In this document: piece by piece, positions 55,301-64,000 of the stretch
Numbering within the stretch: the first letter of the stretch is position 1
How the letters are laid out: every line of letters begins with the position of its first letter
Source: Colletes latitarsis
Taxonomy: Eukaryota; Arthropoda; Insecta; Hymenoptera; Colletidae
Assembly (NCBI RefSeq): GCF_051014445.1
Contig: NW_027488368.1
Coordinates: 3,286,001-3,350,000 of the forward strand
Direction of reading: 5' to 3'
Length of the DNA: 64,000 nt
The notes under the pieces: generated by a model
The model's input: the letters and a program-made list of their open reading frames with translations, nothing else
The model's database searches: none
What the model was told of the DNA's origin: nothing
Made by a program: the position numbers and the translations under genes

Positions 55301-57765
55301 TCTCATACTTCATGGCTAGATCCTGGGCTATTTCTGGATTGGATCACGTAGAAAAGTGGTACCACACTGAAACATTCAATGAAACCTGGTCTGGATAAAT
55401 ATTTTAGAGGATAACGCATCTTAGGTCTGGGTTAGGTCTAAGATTTGCCCTCATCAGGCTCACAGTTTAGCGTTTTTCACATACTTGTTGGAACAGATCC
55501 TGGGTTTTTTCTGGTTTGGATTACGAAGTAGTGTGGTACCACACTGAAACAGTCCATTAAACCTGGTTTCGCTCAATATTTTAGAGGATAACGCATGTAA
55601 GGTCTAGGTTAGGTCTTGGATTTGCTCTCATCAGGCTCATTCTTTCGCATATTTCTCATACTTCATGGCTAGATCCTGGGCTGTTTCTGGTTTGTATCAC
55701 GTAGTAAAGTGGTACCACACTGAAACATTCAATGAAACCTGGTCTGGATAAATATTTTAGAGGTTAACGCATCTTAGGTCTGTGTTAGGTCTAAGATTTG
55801 CCCTCATCAGGCTCACAGTTTAGCGTTCTTCACATACTTGTTGAACAGATCCTGGGTTTTTTCTGGTTTGGATCACATAGTAATGTGGTACCACACTGAA
55901 ACAGTCGATTAAACCAGGTTTCGAACAATATTTTTGAGGATAACGCATGTTAGGTCTAGGTTAGGCCTGGGATTTTCACTCATCAGATTCATACTTTCGC
56001 ATTCTTCACATACTTGTTGAACGGATCCTGGGTTTTTTCTGGTTTGGATCACGTAGTAATGTGGGACCACACTGAAACAGTCAATTAAACCTGGTTTCAA
56101 TCAATGTTTTAGAGAATTATTCATGTTAGGTCTAGGTTAGGTCTGGGATTTGCCCTCATCAGGCTCATTCTTTCGCATATTTCTCAAACTTGATGGCTAG
56201 ATCCTGGGCTTTTTCTGGATTACATCACGTAGTAATGAAGTACAACACTGAAACAGTCAATTAAACCTGGTTTCCATCAATATCTTAGAGGACAACGCAA
56301 GTTAGGTCTGGGATAGGTCGTGGATTTGCCCTCATCAGGCTCATACTTTCGCGTTTTTCACATACTTGTTGAACAGATCCTGGGTTTTTTCTGGTTTGGA
56401 TCACGTAGTAGTGTGGTACCACACTGAAACAGTCCATTATACCTGGTTTGGATCAATATTTTAGAGGATAACGCATGTTAGGTCTAGGTTAGGCCTGGGA
56501 TTTTCACTCATCAGATTCATACTTTCGCATTCTTCTCATACTTCATGGCTAGATCCTGGGCTATTTCTGGATTGGATCACGTAGAAAAGTGGTACCACAC
56601 TGAAACATTCAATGAAACCTGGTCTGGATAAATATTTTAGAGGATAACGCATCTTAGGTCTGGGTTAGGTCTAAGATTTGCCCTCATCAGGCTCAAAGTT
56701 TAGCGTTTTTCACATACTTGTTGAACAGATCCTGGGTTTTTTCTGGTTTGGATTACGAAGTAGTGTGGTACCACACTGAAACAGTCCATTAAACCTGGTT
56801 TCGCTCAATATTTTAGAGGATAACGCATGTAAGGTCTAGGTTAGGTCTTGGATTTGCTCTCATCAGGCTCATTCTTTCGCATATTTCTCATACTTCATGG
56901 CTAGATCCTGGGCTGTTTCTGGTTTGTATCACGTAGTAAAGTGGTACCACACTGAAACATTCAATGAAACCTGGTCTGGATAAATATTTTAGAGGTTAAC
57001 GCATCTTAGGTCTGTGTTAGGTCTAAGATTTGCCCTCATCAGGCTCACAGTTTAGCGTTCTTCACATACTTGTTGAATAGATCCTGGGTTTTTTCTGGTT
57101 TGGATCACATAGTAATGTGGTACCACACTGAAACAGTCGATTAAACCAGGTTTCGAACAATATTTTTGAGGATAACGCATGTTAGGTCTAGGTTAGGCCT
57201 GGGATTTTCACTCATCAGATTCATACTTTCGCATTCTTCACATACTTGTTGAACGGATCCTGGGTTTTTTCTGGTTTGGATCACGTAGTAATGTGGGACC
57301 ACACTGAAACAGTCAATTAAACCTGGTTTCAATCAATGTTTTAGAGAATTATTCATGGTAGGTCTAGGTTAGGTCTGGGATTTGCCCTCATCAGGCTCAT
57401 TCTTTCGCATATTTCTCAAACTTGATGGCTAGATCCTGGGCTTTTTCTGGATTACATCACGTAGTAATGAAGTACAACACTGAAGCAGTCAATTAAACCT
57501 GGTTTCCATCAATATCTTAGAGGACAACGCAAGTTAGGTCTGGGATAGGTCGTGGATTTGCCCTCATCAGGCTCATACTTTCGCGTTTTTCACATACTTG
57601 TTGAACAGATCCTGGGTTTTTTCTGGTTTGGATCACGTAGTAGTGTGGTACCACACTGAAACAGTCCATTATACCTGGTTTGGATCAATATTTTAGAGGA
57701 TAACGCATGTTAGGTCTAGGTTAGGCCTGGGATTTTCACTCATCAGATTCATACTTTCGCATTCT
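55301..57765. repeat. 1232-bp (7-monomer) tandem duplication
   Basis: 55301-56533 and 56534-57765 are near-identical; rare spellings GTAGAAAAGTGG, CATCAGATTCATAC, TCGAACAATATT and GGTCGTGGATTTG recur 1232-1233 bp apart. The one-base difference is an extra G in CTTGTTGGAACAG in copy 1. The junction monomer is a hybrid: CGCATTCTT from one variant joins CTCATACTTCATGG from another at 56534. Confidence 0.88.
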
Positions 57766-60700
57766 TCACATACTTGTTCAACGGATCCTGGGTTTTCTCT
57801 GGTTTGGATCACGTAGTAATGTGGTACCACACTGAAACAGTCGATTAAACCTGGTTTCGATCAATATTTTAGAGGATAACGCAAGTTAAGTCTGGGTTTG
57901 GTCTGGGATTTGACCTCATCAGACTCATACTTTCGCACACTTCACATGCTCGTTGAACAGATCCTGGGTTATTTTCTGGTTTGGATCACATAGTAATGTG
58001 GTACCACACTGAAACAGACGATTAAACCAGGTTTCGGTCAATATTTTTGAGGATAACGCATGTTAGGTCTAGGTTAGGCCGGGGATTTTCACTCATCAGA
58101 CTCATACTTTCGCATTCTTCACATACTTGTTGAACGGATCCTGGGTTTTTTCTGGTTTGGATCACGTAGTAATGTGGGACCACACTGAAACAGTCAATTA
58201 AACCTGGTTTCGATCAATATCTTAGAGAATAATTCATGTTAGGTCTAGGTCAGGTCTGGGATTTGCTCTCATCAGGCTCATTCTTTCGCATATTTCTCAT
58301 ACTTGATGGCTAGATCCTGGGCTTTTTCTGGATTGCATCACGTAGTAATGAAGTACAACACTGAAACAGTCAATTAAACCTGGTTTCCATCAATATCTTA
58401 GAGGACAACACAAGTTAGGTCTGGGATATGTCTGGGATTTGCCCTCATCAGGCTCATACTTGCGCGTTTTTCACATACTTGTTGAACAGATCCTGGGTTT
58501 TTTCTGGTTTGGATTACGAAGTAGTGTGGTACCACACTGAAACAGTCCATTAAACCTGGTTTTGCTCAATATTTTAGAGGATAACGCATGTAAGGTCTAG
58601 GTTAGGTCTTGGATTTGCTCTCATCAGGCTCATTCTTTCGCATATTTCTCATACTTCATGGCTAGATCCTGGGCTATTTCTGGATTGGATCACGTAGAAA
58701 AGTGATACCACACTGAAACATTCAATGAAACCTGGTCTGGATAAATATTTTAGAGGATAACGCATCTTAGGTCTGGGTTAGGTCTAAGATTTGCCCTCAT
58801 CAGGCTCACAGTTTAGCGTTTTTCACATACTTGTTGAACAGATCCTGGGTTTTTTCTGGCTTGGATCACGAAGTAGTGTGGTACCACACTGAAACAGTCC
58901 GTTAAACCTGGTTTCGCTCAATATTTTAGAGGATAACGCATGTTAGGTCTAGTTCAGGCCTGGGATTTTCACTCATCAGACTCATTGTTTCGCATTCTTC
59001 ACATACTTGGTGAACGGATCCTGGGTTATTTCTGGTTTGGATCACGTAGTAATGTGGGACCACACTGAAACAGTCAATTCAACCTGGTTTCGATCAATAT
59101 TTTAGAGAATAATTCATGTTAGGTCTATGTTAGGTCTGGGATTTGCTCTCATCAGGCTCATTCTTTCGCATATTTCTCATACATGTTGAACAGATCCTGG
59201 GTTTTTTCTGGTTTGGGTCACGTAGTAATCTGGGACCACACTGAAACAATCAATTAAACCTGGTCTTGATAAATATTTTAGAGGATAACGCATGTTAGGC
59301 CTGGGTTAGGTCTAGGATTTGCCCTCATCAGGCTCATCCTTTCGCATATTTCTCATACTTCATGGCTAGATCCTGTGCTATTTCTGGATTGGATCACGTA
59401 GTAAAGTGGTACCACACTGAAACATTCAATGAAACCTGGTCTGGATAAATATTTTAGAGGTTAACGCATCTTAGGTCTGGGTTAGGTCTAAGATTTGCCC
59501 TCATCAGGCTCACAGTTTAGCGTTTTTCACATACTTGTTGAACAGATCCTGGGTTTTTTCTGGTTTGGATCACGAAGTAGTGTGGTACCACACTGAGACA
59601 GTCCATTAAACCTGGTTTCGCTCAATATTTTAGAGGATAACGCATGTAAGGTCTAGGTTAGGTCTGGGATTTGCTCTCATCGGGCTCATTCTTTCGCATA
59701 TTTCTCATACTTGATGGCTAGATCCTGGGTTTTTTCTGGTTTGGATCACGTAGTAGTGTGGTACCACACTGAAACAGTCGACTAAACCTGGTTTCGATCA
59801 ATATTTTAGAGGATAACGCAATTTAACTCTGGGATTGGTCTGGGATTTGGCCACATCAGACTCATACTTTCGTGTTTTTCACATACTTGTTGAACAGATC
59901 CTGGGTTATTTTCTGGTTTGGATCACATAGTAATGTGGTACCACACTGAAACAGTAGATTAAACCAGGTTTCGATCAATATTTTAGAGGATAACGCAAGT
60001 TAGGTCCGGGATAGGTCTAGGATTTGCCCTCATCAGGCTCTTACTTTCGCATATTTCTCATACCTCATGGCTAGATCCTGGGCTTTTTCTGGATTACATC
60101 ACGTAGTAATGATGTACAACACTGAAACAGTCAATTAAACCTGGTTTCCATCAATATTTTAGAGGACAACGCAAGTTAGGTCTAGGTAAGGCCTGAGATT
60201 TTCACTGATCAGACTCATACTCTCGCATTCTTCACATACTTGTTGAACGGATCCTGGGTTTTTTCTAGTTTGGATCACGTAGTAATGTGGTACCACACTG
60301 AAACATTCAATTAAACCTGGTCTTGATAAATATTTTAGAGGATAACGCAAGTTAGGTCTGGGATTGGTCTAGGATTTGCCCTCATCAGGCTCTTACTTTC
60401 GCATATTTCTCATACTTCATGGCTAGATCCTGGGCTATTTCTGGATTGGATCACGTAGTAAAGTGGTACCACAATGAAACATTCAATGAAACCTGGTCTG
60501 GATAAATATTTTAGAGGTTAACGCATCTTAGGTCTGGGTTAGGTCTAAGATTTGCCCTCATCAGGCTCACAGTTTAGCGTTCTTCACATACTTGTTGAAC
60601 AGATCCTGGGTTTTTTCTGGTTTGGATCACATAGTAATGTGGTACCACACTGAAACAGTCGATTAAACTAGGTTTCGTACAATATTTTTGAGGATAACGC

Positions 60701-63700
60701 ATGTTAGGTCTAGGTTAGGCCTGGGATTTTCACTCATCAGACTCATACTTTCGCATTCTTCACATACTTGTTGAACGGATCCTGGGTTTTCTCTGGCTTG
60801 GATCACGTAGTAATGTGGGACCTCACTGAAACAGTCAATTAAACCTGGTTTCAATCAATGTTTTAGAGAATTATTCATGTTAGGTCTAGGTTAGGTCTGG
60901 GATTTGCCCTCATCAGGCTCATTCTTTCGCATATTTCTCAAAGTTGATGGCTAGATCCTGGGCTTTTTCTGGATTACATCACGTAGTAATGATGTACAAC
61001 ACTGAAACAGTCAATTAAACCTGGTTTCCATCAATATCTTAGAGGACAACGCAAGTTAGGTCAGGGATAGGTCTTGGATTTGCCCTCATCAGGCTCATAC
61101 TTTCGCGTTTTGCACATACTTGTTGAACAGATCCTGGGTTTTTTCTGGTTTGGATCACGTAGTAGTGTGGTACCACACTGAAACAGTCCATTATACCTGG
61201 TTTGGATCAATATTTTAGAGGATAACGCATGTTAGGTCTAGGTTAGGTCTGGGATTTTCACTCATCAGACTCATACTTTCGCAGTCTTCACATACCTGTT
61301 GAACGGATCCTGGGTTTTCTCTGGTTTGGATCACGTAGTAATGTGGTACCACACTGAAACAGTCGATTAAACCTGGTTTCGATCAATATTTTAGAGGATA
61401 ACGCAAGTTAAGTCTGGGTTTGTTCTGGGATTTGACCTCATCAGACTCATACTTTCGCAAACTTCACATGCTCGTTGAACAGATCCTGGGTTATTTTCTG
61501 GTTTGGATCACATAGTAATGTGGTACCACACTGAAACAGACGATTAAACCAGGTTTCGGTCAATATTTTTGAGGATAACGCATGTTAGGTCTAGGTTAGG
61601 CCGGGGATTTTCACTCATCAGACTCATAGTTTCGCATTCTTCACATACTTGGTGAACGGATCCTGGGTTTTTTCTGGTTTGGATTACGTAGTAGTGTGGT
61701 TCCACACTGAAACAGTCCATTAAACCTGGTTTCGATCAATATTTTAGAGAATAATTCATGTTAGGTCTAGGTTAGGTCTGGGATTTGCTCTCATCAGGCT
61801 CATTCTTTCGCATATTTCTCAAACTTGATGGCTAGATCCTGGGCTATTTCTGGATTGGGTCACGTAGTAAAGTGGTACCACACTGAAACATTCAATGAAA
61901 CCTGGTCTGGATAAATATTTTAGAGGATAACGCATCTTAGGTCTGGGTTAGGTGTAAGATTTGCCCTCATCAGGCTCACAGTATAGCGTTTTTCACATAC
62001 TTCATGAACAGATCCTGGGCTTTCTCTGGTTTGAATCACGAAGTAGTGTGGTACAACACTGAAACAGTCCATTAAACCTGGTTTCGATCAATATTTTAGA
62101 GGATAACGCATGTTAGGTCTAGGATAGGCTTGGGATTTTCACTCATCAGACTCATACTTTCGCATTCTTCACATACTTGGTGAACGGATCCTGGGTTTTT
62201 GCTGGTTTGGATCACGTAGTAATGTGGGACCACACTGGAACAGTCAATTAAACCTGGTTTCGATCAATATTTTGGAGAATAATTCATGTTAGGTCTAGGT
62301 TAGGTCTGGGATTTGCTCTCAGCAGGCTCATTCTTTCGCATATTTCTCATACATGTTGAACAGATCCTGGGTTTTTTCTGGTTTGGAACACGTAGTAATG
62401 TGAGACCACACTGAAACAATCAATTAAACATGGTCTGGATAAATATTTTAGAGGGTAACGCATGTTAGGTCTGGTTTAGGTCTAGGATTTGCCCTCATCA
62501 GGCTCATACTTTCGCATATTTCTCATACTTCATGGCTAGATCCTGGGCTGTTTCTAGATTGCATCACGTAATAATGTAGTACCACACTGAAACAGTCAAT
62601 GAAACCAGGTTTCCATCAATATCTTAGAAGACAACGCAAGTTAGGTCTAGGTAAGGCCTGAGATTTTCACTGATCAGACTCATTCTTTCGCATTCTTCAC
62701 ATACCTGTTGAACGGATCCTGGGTTTCTTCTGGTTTGGATCACGTAGTAATGTGGTACCACACTGAAACATTCAAATAAACCTGGTCTTGATAAATATTT
62801 TAGAGAATAACGCATGTTAGGTCTGGGTTAGGTCTAGGGTTTGCCCTCATCGGGCTCATACTTTCGCATATTGCTCATACTTCATGGCTAGATCCTGGGC
62901 TATTTCTGGATTGGATCACGTAGTAAAGTGGTACCACACTGAAACATTCAATGAAACCTGGTCTGGATAAATATTTTAGAGGATAACGCATGTTAGGTCA
63001 AGGTTAGGTCTAAGGTTTGCCCTCATCAGGCTCACAGTTTCGCGTTTTTCACATACTTGTTGAACAGATCCTGGGTTTTTTCTGGTTTGGATCACGTAGT
63101 AATGTGGTACCACACTGAAACATTCAATTAAACCTGGTTTCGATCAATATTTTAGAGGATAACGCATGTCAGGTCTGGGATAGGTCTGGGATTAGCCCTC
63201 ATCAGGGTCATACTGTCGCACACTTGACATACTCGTTGATCAGATCCTGGGTTTTTTTCTGGTTTGGATCACGTAGTAATGGGGTACCACACTGAAACAG
63301 TCGATTAAACCTGGTTTCGATCAATATTATTGAGGATAACGCATGTCAGGTCTAGGTTAGACCTGGGATTTTCACTCATCAGACTCATACTTTCGCATTC
63401 TTCACATACTTGTTGAACGGATCCTGGGTTTTTTCTGGTTTGGATCACGTAGTAATGTGGGACCACACTGAAACAGTCAATTAAACCTGGTTTCGATCAA
63501 TATTTTAGAGAATAATTCATGTTAGGTCTTGGTTAGGTCTGGGATTTACTCTCATCGGGCTCATTCTTTCGCATATTACTCATACTTGATCGCTAGATCC
63601 TGGGCTTTTTCTGGATTGGATCACGTAGTTATGTGGGACCACACTGAAACAATCAATTAAACCAGGTCTTGATAAATATTTTGGAGGATAGCGCATGTTA

Positions 63701-64000
63701 GGTCTGGGATAGGTCTGGGATTTGCCCTCATCAGACTCATACTTTCGCACACTTCACATACTTGTTGAACGGATCCTGGGTTTTTTCTGGTTTGGATCAC
63801 GTAGTAATGTGGGACCACACTGAAACAGTCAATTAAACCTGGTTTCAATCAATATTTTAGAGAATAATTCATGTCAGGTCTAGGCTTGGCCTGGGATTTG
63901 CTCTTATCAGGCTCATTCTTCCGCATATTTCTCATACTTGATGGCTAGATTCTGGGCTTTTTCTGGATTGGATAACGTAGTAATGAAGTACAACACTGAA

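Larger units (their letters stand above)
33788..64000. repeat. 176-bp satellite array, block 4 (about 172 monomers)
   Basis: Continuous satellite to the window end. Besides the variants of block 1, a further variant is frequent here: CGCACACTTCACATACTCC with CACATAGTAATG and GATAACGCAAG (39.4-40.4, 47.3-47.8 kb; relatives with CACATGCTCGTTG at about 53.36, 57.94 and 61.47 kb). Monomers near 51.8 and 62.0 kb are more degenerate (for example GACAGAGCCTGGGCC at about 51796). 34141-35500 repeats the monomer order of about 2818-4180. No inserted element, gene or RNA gene is visible in these 30 kb. Confidence 0.96.

Noticed and set aside
33788..64000. Further hidden mobile elements in the right-hand array
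   Set aside because: Every stretch read aligns to the monomer landmarks; only substitutions, short indels and monomer shuffling are seen.

Overview
The window is a long satellite-DNA array from an animal genome, most likely an arthropod and probably an insect, interrupted by three copies of one GC-rich non-LTR (LINE-type) retrotransposon. No cellular protein gene, rRNA, tRNA or CRISPR array is visible. The satellite is AT-rich and built from monomers of about 176 bp. Each monomer carries a pair of tandem 11-mers close to TTAGGTCTGGG, an extended form of the insect telomere unit TTAGG. I recall 10-11 bp telomeric variants of this kind being reported in some Hymenoptera, but could not check that here. 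The guess is therefore subtelomeric or telomere-derived satellite, possibly hymenopteran.

Layout: 1-13734 satellite (about 78 monomers); 13735-17875 element 1, plus strand, 5'-truncated inside ORF1 but with intact ORF2; 17876-19134 satellite (about 7 monomers); 19135-25121 element 2, plus strand, full length; 25122-27799 satellite (about 15 monomers); 27800-33787 element 3, minus strand, full length; 33788-64000 satellite (about 172 monomers). Several blocks of the array are recent segmental duplications of one another, with offsets that are whole multiples of the monomer.

The retrotransposon is about 5.99 kb. It has a 384-385 bp 5' leader, ORF1 (625 aa, Gag-like, coiled coil plus three CCHC knuckles), and ORF2 (1060 aa, apurinic-type endonuclease, reverse transcriptase with YADD, C-terminal CCHC). 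The two ORFs overlap in a TAATG stop-start. A 516-bp 3' UTR and a tail of about 27 A follow. This layout fits the R1 clade, and the TAATG junction and telomere-like target recall the SART lineage. Each copy has 14-16 bp target-site duplications, and each pre-insertion site can be found as an uninterrupted paralogue elsewhere in the array. All three ORF2s are open and about 99% alike, so the family was mobile recently.

Most striking are (1) the telomere-like dimer in the satellite combined with a SART-like element whose three insertions all fall in one ~50-bp part of the monomer; (2) a chain of about ten consecutive hairpins filling the 3' UTR, plus long perfect hairpins inside both reading frames, one over RT motif A; and (3) a sharply bounded divergent patch at the ORF1 N-terminus between otherwise near-identical copies.
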